DNA of 64,000 bases from Tolypeutes matacus (GCA_026826555.1 JAKSZT010053928.1:4652854-4716853), one strand, 5' to 3'. Shown: positions 23,693 through 35,540, counted from the first letter of the stretch. Numbers and translations: made by a program. Notes: generated by a model from the sequence alone, not told the origin.

Positions 23693-24420
23693 TCNNNNNN
23701 NNNNNNNNNNNNNNNNNNNNNNNNNNNNNNNNNNNNNNNNNNNNNNNNNNNNNNNNNNNNNNNNNNNNNNNNNNNNNNNNNNNNNNNNNNNNNNNNNNNN
23801 NNNNNNNNNNNNNNNNNNNNNNNNNNNNNNNNNNNNNNNNNNNNNNNNNNNNNNNNNNNNNNNNNNNNNNNNNNNNNNNNNNNNNNNNNNNNNNNNNNNN
23901 NNNNNNNNNNNNNNNNNNNNNNNNNNNNNNNNNNNNNNNNNNNNNNNNNNNNNNNNNNNNNNNNNNNNNNNNNNNNNNNNNNNNNNNNNNNNNNNNNNNN
24001 NNNNNNNNNNNNNNNNNNNNNNNNNNNNNNNNNNNNNNNNNNNNNNNNNNNNNNNNNNNNNNNNNNNNNNNNNNNNNNNNNNNNNNNNNNNNNNNNNNNN
24101 NNNNNNNNNNNNNNNNNNNNNNNNNNNNNNNNNNNNNNNNNNNNNNNNNNNNNNNNNNNNNNNNNNNNNNNNNNNNNNNNNNNNNNNNNNNNNNNNNNNN
24201 NNNCTTCCTTTCCTTCCTTTCCTTCCTTTCCTTCCTTTCCTTCCTTTCCTCCTTTCTTTCTTTCTTTCTCTCTTTCTCTCTTTCTCTCTTTCTCTCTTTC
24301 TCTTTCTTTTTCTTTCTTTCTTTCTTTCTTTCCCTTCCTCCCTCCCTCCCTCCCTCCCCTCCCTCCCTTCCCTTCCCTCCCTCCCTTCCCTCCCTTCCCT
24401 CCCTTCCCTCCCTTTCCTCC

Positions 24421-24487
<67 letters not shown>

Positions 24488-24488
24488 T
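23611..24488. repeat. (TTTC)n / (CCTT)n microsatellite spanning an assembly gap
   Basis: Pure TTTC repeats run into the gap from the left (to 23694). On the right, CTTCCTTTC-type, TTTCTC, CCCT and again TTTC blocks run to 24488. The 509 N at 23695-24203 lie inside the repeat. The long open frames across it are only a property of the 4-bp repeat. Confidence 0.95.
23695..24203. other. Assembly gap, 509 N
   Basis: Run of N inside a pyrimidine-rich microsatellite in an SP3 intron. Confidence 1.
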
Positions 24489-24629
24489 AAGGAATATTGG
24501 GAAGGTAACATTAGGGAATTAAATTTCATTTATTTATCTTTAGAGGACTAAATTTTTTTTTAACGTTTTTGAACAAGGTAAAATATAAGTAAATATTTAA
24601 AAAATTATATCTATTCTGCAATTTATTTG

Positions 24630-24740
24630 GCTATTTAACCAATATTTATTGAGCAGAATCAGCCTTCTAAGAGGTAATAATCTAGTGGAGGAGATAAATA
24701 ATTAATAATAAAGTGAAATAAATTCTAAAGGCATTATTGT
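24630..24740 (-). mobile_element. Probable L2 fragment, antisense
   Basis: AATATTTATTGAGCAGAATCAG and TAATAATCTAGTGGAGGAGATAAATAA follow the reverse complement of the L2 3' end. Confidence 0.4.
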
Positions 24741-25774
24741 TATGTAAGTTTGTATGGCTTAAATGTCAATCCATAATTTTAGAATTAAGTTATTTTGCAA
24801 AATCTGTTTTCTTCTCTGTCAGCATTTCAATCGTGTGCCATTTTTTCCTATCCCATACCAAAGAAAGATTAGCAAAAAGATTTACTTGCTTTCCTTAATC
24901 CATCAACCCAGAGTGTAGCTTTACTTATTCTTTGTCACTCTATCTTGGCATAATTAAATTATTGGGAGCAAATTGAGGCATTCAGGAATAGAAACCTAAA
25001 ATTGTTAGGTTTTCTAGATTACATAATAGGTATTAATGATGTGATCATGTCAGTCAAGAAAATTTAGGGCTAAGTATTTTCTTACCTGAAGTTTGTTGAG
25101 AAATTCACTTCAGTTCTCTCTTTCTTCACATCACATGCCATAAATCCATATCTAGTTCTTGTATGGAACCAATTTCCTTTTTAAATAGAGACTTTGCTCC
25201 AAACTATGTTTTTCTGCCCCCCACCTTCATTTTTTTCCCTTTTTCAAACTATGAATATTACTCTTTCTTATAATTCAATTGAAAACATCTTTCCCTGGCC
25301 TCAGGATTCTTTGAAAACTCAGATTTGTTGCTGTAATTTGTTTGTTACAGTCTTGTGCCTTGTTAGTGCTCCCAAGCTAAGCTGGTGAAATAGCACTTTT
25401 GAGTTTATAAAAGCACATTGATGCACCTGAGTGGCAGGATATGAAGAGAGGCAAGAAATCATGAGTACAAGAGTGAATTGAATTAGTTTTCTGTGAAATT
25501 GCTATGGTGAACATGATACGTAAAATTTTGTACACCAGTAGCTATGAACACTGCTTACTTTCTTAGGTCTACTTAAGAATAGCTTGCTTAAATAGTCTAT
25601 TAAATAGTCTATTTAAGAACAAAGTAAATTAAATAGAAACAATAGTTAACTTTGGTTAAGAAACTGGCATTGCAAATGAGCCAGAAAAACTTGTTTCACT
25701 CAACTCAGCTCTTTGAAGAGTTGTAGAAATTGGGGGTGGACTGGTGCAGAAACTAGAATTGTGTTAGATTATGA

Positions 25775-26010
25775 CGTCCTTGCCCTTGAAACAACAGCAT
25801 GACTCCTCCTTGTCTTTACTTATGCTATTCCTCTGCCTGGAATGCCTTCCCTCCTTTCTATCTAAATCCTACCCACCTCCTCCATGAAGCCTTCTCCAAC
25901 TACTGGAGCCCACATTGATGTCTCCCTGTTCAGAACACCTATGGCATCTAACAGCCAGCACTGCACCGTTTAGCACTGTTTGTCCTATGGCAATTTCACA
26001 TGCTACCGAG
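25775..26010 (+). mobile_element. L2 LINE relic, sense
   Basis: CTCTGCCTGGAATGCCTTCC, CCTCCTCCATGAAGCCTTCTCCAACTAC and GTTTAGCACTGTTTGTCC are classical L2 3' sequence. Confidence 0.7.
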
Positions 26011-26245
26011 TGTGAGTACATTAAAATATACATGGGGGAAATAATGCATTTTTTTTCCAGTAAAATTCGATAAACATAAGTGTATATAGGAAGATTTGCA
26101 GGCTATAGAAGGTTTACAGACTATATGAAATTATGAGATTGGGTGAGGGGAAGTTGGGGTTTTAAAAATGTACCCTTTTTAAAAATCTCAGAAACATTGT
26201 AAAGTATATACCGTATTTTAATAATTGATGTGTCGAAAATGTCAA

Positions 26246-26271
26246 TATATATATATATATATATATATATT
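26246..26271. repeat. (AT)n microsatellite at a SINE edge
   Basis: Alternating AT occupies the junction between the target duplication and the T-rich end of the minus-strand SINE. Confidence 0.9.
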
Positions 26272-26447
26272 TTTTAAAGATTTTATTTATTTATTCATTT
26301 ATCCCCCCCTTGCTGCTTGTGCTCGCTGGGTCAGCTAACCACGCCGCACGGGCGGGCTTGCCTTCACCAGGAGGCCCCGGGAACCAAACCCAGGGCCTCC
26401 CATATGGTAAACGGGAGCCCTACTGATTGAGCCACAGTCGCTTCCCT
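26247..26447 (-). mobile_element. DAS-type SINE in SP3 intron
   Basis: A full short-form unit ends in AGCCACAGTCGCTTCCCT. The perfect 12-bp duplication GAAAATGTCAAT lies at 26235-26246 and 26448-26459. Confidence 0.92.
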
Positions 26448-27439
26448 GAAAATGTCAATGTTTTAAAAGCACATTTTATTCAGTGCCTAGCCTTATGTTG
26501 TTTTTAAAAGCTTGAGAAATAATAATTTCTGTGGTGGTTTAATACCGCCATTTGAATATCACTTCTGGAATTAAAGGCTTTTTTTGTTTGTTTGTTTTTG
26601 TTTTTTTGTTTGTTTTTGTTTTTGCTTAGGCTAAGAGACTTCATTTCACCCCTTGAGCACATATTTTCCAAACCCCACACTTGGTATCAAATACTGAAAT
26701 AGGTAACAAATGTCAAATTCTGGGATGTGGGAAAAAACTGTATTATGTACAATGAAGTTGCTCACATATCTCTTTTGTATAATTTTGAGTATCTTTGTAT
26801 GGTTAATGTGAAGGGAATTTTAACTGTAAACATAACTTTGATTTATATTTATTTTATATAGTGCTAAAGGAGCTATATAAAATATAAAAGATTTTTCTTT
26901 GACTTTCTCCAAGTCTGTATATATTCAGAGTGTGGCCATACATATAAATATATGAATAAATATGCTAAAATCTGTGTAAGCTGCCTATCTACCTTTTAAT
27001 TGTACCTCTGATCAGTTACATATTTACTTTTTGTTTTATTTTTTAATTAGCTGGCATTGGGACTTTTGCATAAAGGTTCCCATACAGCTAACTTATTAAT
27101 TGGATTGGGCCTATTCATAGAATTTTTTAGTGGTTCTGATGGAATAGTAAATAGCTTATTATACATTCTTTATATATGAAATGTCCTTTAAATTACACAA
27201 TTCTTGAATATATTTACATTTGGACAGCAATCACATTAATTTTTGAGTAAAATTAATATGTAAAATTTTTATATAAACTTCCATTTATGTTAATTTAAAA
27301 TATTAATCTTGGTTTCTGATGGACCTCATGGTGAGAATCCTCTCATTTTCTATTTAAAATTCAGCATGGGGCTACCTGTGTGATAATTTTCATTTGAATA
27401 TTTTCATGTAAGTATATATTATTTTGTGTGTTTTTTTAG

Positions 27440-27636
27440 AGGTACCAATCTTGGGAAAAAGAAGCAGCACATTTGTCATATACCAGGATGTGGTAAAGTC
27501 TATGGGAAGACCTCACATCTGAGAGCTCATCTGCGTTGGCATTCTGGGGAGCGCCCTTTTATTTGTAACTGGATGTTCTGTGGTAAAAGATTTACTCGAA
27601 GTGATGAATTACAGAGGCACAGAAGAACACATACAG
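27440..27636 (+). CDS. SP3: SP3 coding exon: zinc fingers 1 and 2
   Basis: This 197-bp exon lies between a TTTTTTTAG acceptor and a GTTACT donor. Its first base completes the Arg codon split from the previous exon, giving [16 protein letters not shown]. It encodes finger 1 (CX4C then HX3H; helix KTSHLRA) and finger 2 (CX4C; helix RSDELQR). In the Sp family these contact the GC box through K/H/A and R/E/R at helix positions -1, 3 and 6. The exon ends inside the TGEK linker codon for Gly, leaving 1 nt that pairs with GT at the start of the next exon. All zinc ligands are present and there is no frame disruption. Confidence 0.96.
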
Positions 27637-28329
27637 GTTACTAATATTTGCTTTTAACAGACAAAAATAAATATTACAGGACTACATTCTTGAGATTTTC
27701 TTTCAGCATTTTAAAATTAACTAAATTTTTTAAAAATATAACTAATTACATCGTTTTTATCTGTAGTTAAAACCAGTTTTGAAATACCAATTCCAAGGAG
27801 CAAGTCAGCATGGCTTGTCTTATAAGATAAATGTGTTCTTTGATTTGGGGTTTTGTTTTTGTGTGTTGGGGGGGTTTGGTACAGACTTTGGTTAGTTTTT
27901 GTGGGCATTGTTGAATGTTTGAACCACATTCTATTATCCTGTTAGTATTTTTAATTAGTTGTCTGCTTTTACATTTTGATCTTTCTTCTTCCTCCCCTTA
28001 ACACTGTCACAAAAAATAATGTTATAAATTCAGGCATTTCATATATTTTATTGTTTGAATATATGATGTAAGGGAAAGACATTACTTCCATTTCTTTGGG
28101 AAATAACCAAGGCATTGTTGATGTCAAGACTCTTTCATTGTTTAGCATAGTGCTAGGTAGTTGTTATATGAAATGGACTTAGGACTGACCCAAACTTAAA
28201 ATAATTTGTGGATATTTTTCTCTGGCTAAAATGTAAATGAGTGAAGTGTTCATTAGTCTGTGTTGATCACTGGAGAGTTGAAAAATGTGTAATGTATTTA
28301 CAGTCCCTAGAGTGCTTAAAATGAATAAG

Positions 28330-28470
28330 CCTGATGAAATGAAGAACATGGATTTTGAAGTCTGCCAGATCTGAATTCAAATCCAAGTTCTCTATTAGCT
28401 TAAGCAAATAAGCTCCTATCTCTGGCTCTACTTTCATATTTTCTATGTTACTTTTAAGTATTAAAAACCT
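28330..28470 (+). mobile_element. MIR SINE relic
   Basis: GAACATGGATTTTGAAGTCTGCCAGATCTGAATTCAAATCC is a decayed MIR head in sense orientation. Confidence 0.6.
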
Positions 28471-28498
28471 GTGAAATAAGTAATGGTATACTTTTTCT

Positions 28499-28858
28499 TT
28501 TTTTTTTAAGATTTATTTTATTTATTTCTCCCTACCCCCTTGTTGTCTGCACTTGCTGTGTCTGTTCCTTGTGTGCTCGTCTTCCTTTTTTTTAAGGAGG
28601 CGCCGGGAACCAAACCCGCGACCTCCCATGTGGGAGGGAGGTACCCAGTCACTTGAGCCATCTCCACCCCCTGCTTTGTTGTGTCTCTCGTTATGCTTTC
28701 CTCTTATTTGTGTCATCTTATTGTGTCAGCTCGCTGTGCCAGCCTGTTGCATCAGCTCACTGTCTTGCTTGTCCTCTCCAGAACGCACCGAGAACTGAAC
28801 CTGGGACCTCCCATGTGATAGGCGGGAGCTCAGTTTCTTGAGCCACATTTGCTTCCCT
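28499..28858 (-). mobile_element. Dimeric DAS-type SINE
   Basis: Two tRNA-like units on the minus strand (CCGGGAACCAAACCCGCGACCTCCCATGTGGG and GAGAACTGAACCTGGGACCTCCCATGTG) are separated by about 180 bp of TGTGTC/TCATCTT/GCTCACTG-type linker. The left end is the T-rich tail. Confidence 0.75.
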
Positions 28859-30347
28859 GTAGTACACATATTAATTAATACCCTTTTGTTTTATTAGTCC
28901 CTGTCTCTTTCATCAGGTTAAGATTAACTGCATGAAGCTGCAAAAAAATAATATAAGAAAATGTAAGAAAAAATAAAAGATTTTTGCATTACAGTATGTG
29001 CTGTTGTATATGCTTAGAGGCAGAGATGATTATAGCATGGAACAGTTAGGCAAGATAATGTTGGGGGGGTTGGCAGGTAGAGTAGACCTTAAGATGGCCC
29101 TATAACAGAATTTCCCTCAGTGGGGTTTGATCAGCCAGATGTAAGAAGGAGTAACATAAAAGGAAAAAAAAAAAAGTGTATGATGAAATAAGTGTGAATT
29201 AGAGGGTTACTAGTGCTCTCAGCACCTCTGAGGACCTTTAGCTGAATGCTAATGAGCATTATGGATATCTGAGTGAAGGGATGTATATAGTGTATGGCAT
29301 TTCCCAACCTCATATGATCATTGTGCCATTTACCCTGAAGCATCAGCATGAGGACTGATGTTCCAAGAAAAACTTTAGGAAACACTTTCCTAGAAGACTG
29401 GTGGTATGTGAGTAGAAGAGATGACAGACCATTTTGTGATAGTAAATGAGTGATGATGGGATATTACATAACACATTTCTGTTAAGTAGGATTGAGCCAC
29501 ATTATTGAGGTCCTCGTAAGTTAGGCAGTGGTGCGTCTATACTATTTGGATTATCTGTAAGTTATCGCCTTACATCACTTATACAATGGTGGAGCTTCAT
29601 AATGTGATAAAGTTTAGTATTTAAGGAAGACTTGTCTGGCACTGATTTATTGTTGGATTGGAGAAAGAAAGACTAGAGTATTATTTTAATAGTTCAGGTA
29701 TAGGGACCTTCCTAGAGTAGAAGTGGTGGAACAAGAGTGAGAGAAGACATTTTGAAAAAAAATTTTATAAAATATTTACTAGATTTGATTGCTTTCTCTG
29801 AATTCCTTTTAGGTTGGCCTTTGCCTTCTATTCTAGTAATCCTCTTGCATAATAGGTCTACAAAAGTTGAGTCTTTTTTTTTTTTTGGTATTAAAAATTT
29901 TTTGTGCTGGAAAATTTATGCTCTAGAGTCTTATTACTAACTTTAACATCTTGACATATTGGGCTTGCTCTTGGTTATACCAGCTGAAATCCGTTAGTTG
30001 GTATCTCTCTTATTGGACCTCAAGCCTGCCTCAAATCTTATTGTACTTCAATCCTGCCTCTTTACTTTAATCTAGAAGAACTCTAAACACTACTTGAATT
30101 CAGATTTAAGAGTTGAAGATTTAGTATCATGGATATGACATGTTAATATTATGTTAAATATAGTTTAAAACAATTTACTCTTTAAAGAAGTATACTATTA
30201 GAGATGATAGATCTTTTAAAAACAAAAAACAGATTTATTCTCCTTAGAATTGTGGAGGTCTGAAGTCTAAAATGAATTGACAGAACTGTGTTCCTTCAGG
30301 CAACTAGAGGGGAGAATCCATTTCTTTGCTTTTTTAAGCTTCTATAG

Positions 30348-30542
30348 CAGGGGTCCTTAACCAGGGGTCCATGAGCTTGAATTGAAATAAAAAAAAAACA
30401 TTATTCTTGTGGGGACATATTTGTTACAGGTATGATATATTTATTAAATAATACACAGTATAATGTGGACTTAGTAATGGGTCTGTGGTTTTTACCTGAC
30501 TGGCAAAGGGGTCCATGGAACAAAAAACGTTAAGAACCCCTG
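30348..30542. mobile_element. Non-autonomous hAT-type transposon (195 bp)
   Basis: Terminal inverted repeats CAGGGGTCCTTAACC and, on the other strand, CAGGGGTTCTTAACG bound the element. The 8-bp flanks TTCTATAG and TTCTACAG differ by one base, as expected for an old hAT target duplication. The short internal sequence cannot encode a transposase. Confidence 0.85.
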
Positions 30543-30963
30543 TTCTACAGGCTGCTTGCATTACTTGGCTTGCAACCCCTTCTTCCACCTTCATAGCCAG
30601 TGGCATAGCTACAGATTACCATTTTTTTTTTTTTTTTTTTTAAAAGCTGGTATGTTGTAACACAGGTGTTTCAAATAACCTATTAGCATAGTTGAGATAT
30701 TAGTGTTATTTGAATATCAGCCTGTACATTTAATAAGTTTGAACATTACTTTTCATTGAAAAGTAAAGGTCACAGATTTATTTTGAAGAGAGGCTATCAT
30801 ATGAGAGAAATCTTGCAGGCGCAGTTCATGAAATGAATACAAGTTTAATAGATCTCCCCACCCATCAGAGTGGGTTTCCTTTCTTTCTTGACGGTATGAT
30901 TGATCTATTGTAGATGTTAAATTTTAATAGACTAAGTAACTTATTTTTTTTTTTCTTTAACAG

Positions 30964-31280
30964 GTGAGAAGAAATTTGTTTGTCCAGAATGTTCAAAACG
31001 CTTTATGAGAAGTGACCACCTTGCCAAACATATTAAAACACATCAGAATAAAAAAGGTATTCACTCTAGCAGTACAGTGCTGGCATCTGTGGAAGCTGCG
31101 CGAGATGATACTTTGATTACTGCAGGAGGAACAACACTTATCCTTGCAAATATTCAACAAGGTTCTGTTTCAGGGATAGGAACTGTTAATACTTCTGCCA
31201 CCAGCAATCAAGATATCCTTACCAACACTGAAATACCTTTACAGCTTGTCACAGTTTCTGGAAATGAGACAATGGAGTAA
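30964..31280 (+). CDS. SP3: SP3 terminal coding exon: zinc finger 3 and C-terminal tail
   Basis: This is the coding part of the last exon (317 bp), after a TTTCTTTAACAG acceptor. It starts with the end of the TGEKK linker, then finger 3 (CX2C; helix RSDHLAK), then [20 protein letters not shown] and a Thr/Ser/Asn-rich tail that closes with VSGNETME and a TAA at 31278-31280. The IHSSS and GNETME tail is the SP3 signature; SP1 and SP4 have different tails. Frame continuity across all three exons gives about 234 C-terminal residues with no stop. It is best read as the 3' end of an intact, expressed SP3 gene. Confidence 0.96.
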
Positions 31281-32509
31281 ATATTACACAAATACTTATT
31301 CATTGTGGTTATTTTTATACAGTAGTGAGAAGAATATTGTTCCTAAGTTCTTAGATATCTTTTTATTGATGTGCAAAAATTTTTGGATTGACAGTAACTT
31401 GGTTATACATGACACTGAAATGCCTTACTTTGTATGATATTCCATAGTATATTAAAAATGGCAAAATTGCATGGGTTTTGTAGGTACTTTTGGAATCTAG
31501 AAGAAATGAAATTTTACCAAGTTATATAAAGAGAAAATTGAATTTAACAATGCGAATGGTAGTCTAACCAAATGCATCAATCCTGTGTGGTTTAGTGTAA
31601 AAATGAGAACATGTTGGTATTTATCTATTGTAAGATAAAAAAAAGTTGGTGGGTGAAAGAAATCATGTTATGATAAAAAAAATTTTTGTAATTTTCTTGA
31701 TGACTGGAATTTTTATTATGCATAACTGACAAATCAAGTTTCCAAGCAAATGTTACATAGTGTAGGCTTTACTTAGCTTATCAATTTGTCATTTTGAAGC
31801 TAATTATTTTAATTAGGTTAACTATGTACAATATTTTAAGCATTACTCTTGTAAGATTTTGAAAACTACATTTTAACATGGAACTCTAGGGATAGTCACC
31901 TTTTAAATCCTGTTGAAAAGCCATGTTTAAGATTTAATTTGCCAAAATAATGTCTTGTTAATATCCTTTCAATAATGAAGTTGGGCAATATAACCAATGT
32001 TTAAAAAAGTTTCAAATGTATAGGTTGAGGCATTTGGGTGGTAAGAAAAATGTTATAGTGAATTATCCCTTTTCTTGAATATTGGAGGACCAAAAAAAAA
32101 AAAAAAAAAAAATAAGAAAAAAAAAAAAAGGTGTATTGCATCTTAGCAGTGATTTTTATCCAATCTTGTTTCCAAAAACTGTATGTCTGCCAGGGCCTTA
32201 AAAGCCATCATGTAAATTACCAGTAAAGTATAACATATGCAAACATAAAATCACTTCCATAGTGACGATACTCCAACCATATGGATATTAGTCATAGAAA
32301 ACTAGAGGTTTTATGTTTTTTTTTTTTTTTTTTTTTTTTTTGGTCTAGGTAGTCCGTACTTAAATATCAACCATTTTCCTTTTTTGCTTCTTCCCTTAAA
32401 ATTTATATGTATCCAGTACATTTAATTGAGAAATGTATGTTTTTTATTCAACTGTATTTTCTTTTTATTTTTTAATTATTGTTTATATTTTCAATTATTA
32501 AATGTACAA

Positions 32510-32515
32510 AATAAA
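32510..32515 (+). promoter_or_regulatory. SP3: Proximal AATAAA poly(A) signal of SP3
   Basis: AATAAA sits about 1.23 kb after the stop codon and is followed by GTTACATTGCTGGTCTTGT, a GT/T-rich stretch suited to a downstream element. Confidence 0.55.
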
Positions 32516-32691
32516 GTTACATTGCTGGTCTTGTAAGAGCTATACAATTTTCCTAAATGTATACCTATAACTGCAGCAGTTCACCTATTTCAAAAATTTG
32601 GAATTCTGTTCATTTGTTATTCTTAAGACCACCTCAAATTTAAAGGCTACCTTATTGTACGTTTAAAGTGTATTATAACAGTGTGGTAGTT

Positions 32692-32697
32692 AATAAA
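32692..32697 (+). promoter_or_regulatory. SP3: Distal AATAAA poly(A) signal of SP3
   Basis: AATAAA is followed within 30 nt by TTTTTTTTCTTTTGAGTTTGTTG, a strong U/GU-rich downstream element. Of the two signals this has the better context and probably marks the main 3' end. Confidence 0.6.
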
Positions 32698-32720
32698 ACA
32701 CTATTTTTTTTTCTTTTGAG

Positions 32721-34140
32721 TTTGTTGTATTCCTATGCATTTAAAAACAGTGGTATCAGGAAAGAAAATCTGTGGTTTATTTTTCTTCAATCCAGTCCTT
32801 CATTTTCAGATTCTTGATGGTCTGTGAAACAGACCACTGAAATTATTGTAAATAGGTAATACTTATTTTGAAAAGGATGTGCAGAGGTACTGGCAGTTGA
32901 TAATTTTTCACCTAAGAATGAGCTTATTGAATATAACTTTTTAAAGAATCTGTTAATCTTTAGCCCACATTTATTCACATCAATTTTATTAATAGTTTTA
33001 CAAACCTTTTTATGTTTGTTTCCTCTCTTAAAGCAATGTAGAATATTTGTATTTATCAAAAACCTGAATTTGCATAACTCCTAAAAAAAGATAACATAAG
33101 ACAAACGTTAGTAATTATGGCAAAAGTTATTAGAAAAGGTTCTGCTTTCAAATTGTGTATGTCTTATCGTGATGAAGGTAAGGTTGGAGGAAAGGAAAAA
33201 TGAGCAGACTACTAATATAGTCTAGCTGCATTTTAGTTATTTTAAAGTAAAAAATCAAATTCCTTTCTTCACATATTCAGTAGGGGTAAACATTTCCATT
33301 GTCTCTTTTCTAGGCCTAGTCTAAGTAAACACTGTCAGTAATGTCTTTGAATGCATAAGATACTCTAACACATAAACATGAACAAAATTTTTCTAAATAT
33401 GAGATACATATACACAGGCAAATCTTTTCTAAATGTGAGACTTAAGTTTGCAATGTGAAAAAGAAACTATTGCTTGGAATTTTAGAAATGAATCAATAGA
33501 ATGTTCAATTATTTTGAAGTTAGAGGAATAAGTGTTTGAGTCTTCAGATTCCCTTGGATGATTTATTGAATTTTTGTTTAGGATTGTGAGGTGGTTGCTC
33601 ACGTGGTCAAAATACTCATTGTCAGGTGATAAAAACTTTGAGTGTGATAGTAGAGGTATTTTTAAATAACACTGAAATTATACTATAAGTTTAGAGCATT
33701 TTCCATTCATCGGTTTTCCAGCATACTTTTTCATATTGATGAATATCATTAAGTTAAGAATATAAAAGAATTCAAATGACCTCTGGGCTCCTAGAGAGAA
33801 GCATTGTTTAAATTATTTCCTTTTAAAATTAGTTCTTAGAGCATGAATGCAATGAAGCAAGTAGTCTTTAAAATCATTTAAAAAGGTTTTTAGATTGTTT
33901 TTTGAGTGCTCACTAGGAATATACCAGTGAACTAGATCTTTTACCTAGCAAAGAAATCAAAGTTACTATTTAACCTCAGTACAGGTGATTTTAAATATTT
34001 CTATTTTTATATTTTAAAAAGGTTGATAAACTCTGGAAACTTAATATTTGAAGAATTATTCTGAGATCATGTCTTTCTAGTTATAAAATCTCTTGTGTAT
34101 GAGTATAATATTTCTAAGTTCAAGTATACTCTTGAACTTA
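32721..34140. other. Non-coding DNA downstream of SP3
   Basis: AT-rich sequence without recognised repeat or gene, except the left copy of a ~100-bp duplicated segment at 33724-33824. Confidence 0.6.
33724..33824 (+). repeat. Left copy of a dispersed ~100-bp duplication
   Basis: TATAAAAGAATTCAAATGACCTCTGGGCTC through GCATTGTTTAAATTATTTCC recurs at 35541-35646 with a few substitutions and small indels. Confidence 0.85.
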
Positions 34141-34149
34141 ATGTCTTTA

Positions 34150-34310
34150 TTTTTAAAGAAGCTTTTAGATTACATGAATGTTACATAAAAAAATATAGGG
34201 AATTCCCATATGCCCCACTCCCTCCCCCTTCCACACTTTCCCCCATTAACAACATCTTTCATTAGTGTGGTACATTTGCTACAATTGATGAACATATTAA
34301 TATGTCTTTT
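34150..34310 (-). mobile_element. L1 3'-end fragment
   Basis: AAGAAGCTTTTAGATTACATGAATGTTACAT and GGGAATTCCCATATGCCCCACTCCCTCC are closely matched at 44290-44380, indicating a shared L1 3' UTR. Confidence 0.5.
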
Positions 34311-35540
34311 GTCAGTTGTTTTATCTTTCGTAAAGGCTGTAATTAGCTCATAGTCAGTATATTTACATGCAAATAATTCCTTTTTATTGCAATTATTTAT
34401 ACAAGTGGACTAGGTGTCTGTGCTCTTTATACTTCAAATTAAAGAAAATATCACTTGACTTTGAAATGATTCACATAACCAAAACACAAAAAATAAAACC
34501 TTGAAGGAGCAACACCTATTGCAAAACGTCAGATGTCTTGTAAATAACTTTGGTCTTTCAAAATAGTAAAAGTGCTTAATATATTTTAAAATAAATATAT
34601 GAATAAGGTGAAGGCAGGTCAAACAATTCAGAGAGAATAAATAGTTCTTAAAACAGAATTGTTCATCATACAATGCTGGGGAGCATTTTTAAGTCCACAG
34701 GCCTGTCTTCCCAATACTTGACCTAAATCAAGATCTGTGGGGATGTAATATATATATTTTGCAACACTCCCCAGGTGGCTTGATATATTCCTGGGTAAGA
34801 ATCACTTGACTAGCTCAAGCATCTTAGGATCTTAATTATAGTTCAAATCCAAAGACTGCCTACTCAGGATCCCAAAATTTTTGGTATATTAAATATTTGT
34901 ATGCAATATTGTTTGAAATTTGGGTTGTGTAAATGATTTTTTAGTTTACTAGTAACTTTTTTTTTTAAGTTAACATGTTTGTTATGTAACCTACTAGTAG
35001 GTATTTTGGTGGTTAGTTTTAAATATGTGAAGTTGGTAAGAATTGTTTCAATGTAAAAGAAATGTTTCACTAAATACTGTGTTTGAAACTTGTTACCATG
35101 AATGAGTAGTAAGTCTTTGTTGTCAGACAGTGAATACAAAACAGATTGGTTAATTATTATTTTGGGAACAAAATTTGATATTTTAGTGAAATCAGTCACT
35201 CCTTTATTGTTGGAAGGGAAGATGTATTGATTTTTGGTCCCTTGTAATACAGTGTGGTTAATACACACTAGTGGCAGGTACAAAGTACTGTAGAAATGGA
35301 GAAGAGGGAGAATTTGCATGGAGAAGTCTGGGAGACCATCAGGCAGAGGAAAAGGCATTAGCAAAGTTATAGTATGGTTTGTTATAGGTGATAGGGAATC
35401 TTGTGAGAGGTGAAATGGAAAAGTTTTGGAAGAGGGGCTGTCAAATTGTAAAGGCATAAACAATCACTTTAAGGAACCCTCAAGTAGGCTTGTCCTAGAA
35501 GCCATAAAAATGCCGTGATTTTATGATGATAAAAGTGAGA

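Larger units (their letters stand above)
21131..27439 (+). other. SP3: SP3 intron between BTD-box exon and zinc finger 1-2 exon
   Basis: The intron runs from donor GTATGC to acceptor TTTAG, 6.3 kb including the sized gap. A 25-nt T run begins 8 nt inside the donor. It holds L1, MIR and L2 relics, a TTTC/CCTT microsatellite and one DAS-SINE. I see nothing nameable in about 23240-23600, 24750-25770 and 26460-27430. Confidence 0.85.
27637..30963 (+). other. SP3: Last SP3 intron
   Basis: This 3.3-kb intron runs from donor GTTACT to acceptor TTTAACAG and holds a MIR relic, a dimeric SINE and a hAT-type element. The stretch 28860-30340 shows only weak L2-like sequence near 29640-29750. Confidence 0.85.
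31281..32720 (+). other. SP3: SP3 3' untranslated region (extent inferred)
   Basis: About 1.4 kb of AT-rich, largely unrepeated sequence follows the SP3 stop codon and reaches two AATAAA hexamers. It contains a 38-nt A-rich tract (32092-32129) and a 26-nt T tract (32316-32341). No recognisable transposon lies between the stop and the second signal, as expected for a constrained UTR in this repeat-dense region. The end point is inferred from the poly(A) signals. Confidence 0.7.

Noticed and set aside
23474..24551. Two overlapping open frames of about 350 codons on opposite strands
   Set aside because: They arise from a stop-free 4-bp microsatellite and run of N; the residues are only Lys/Glu/Arg or Phe/Leu/Ser repeats.
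20938..31280. Assignment of the zinc finger gene to SP4 or SP1 because of the dynein relic downstream
   Set aside because: The IKEEE exon and the GIHSSS..GNETME tail are specific to SP3; SP4 and SP1 tails differ.
34864..35463. 199-codon open frame on the minus strand downstream of SP3
   Set aside because: No domain, no family resemblance, no splice or poly(A) context. The opposite strand near 35280-35460 resembles a decayed L2, so it is most likely chance.
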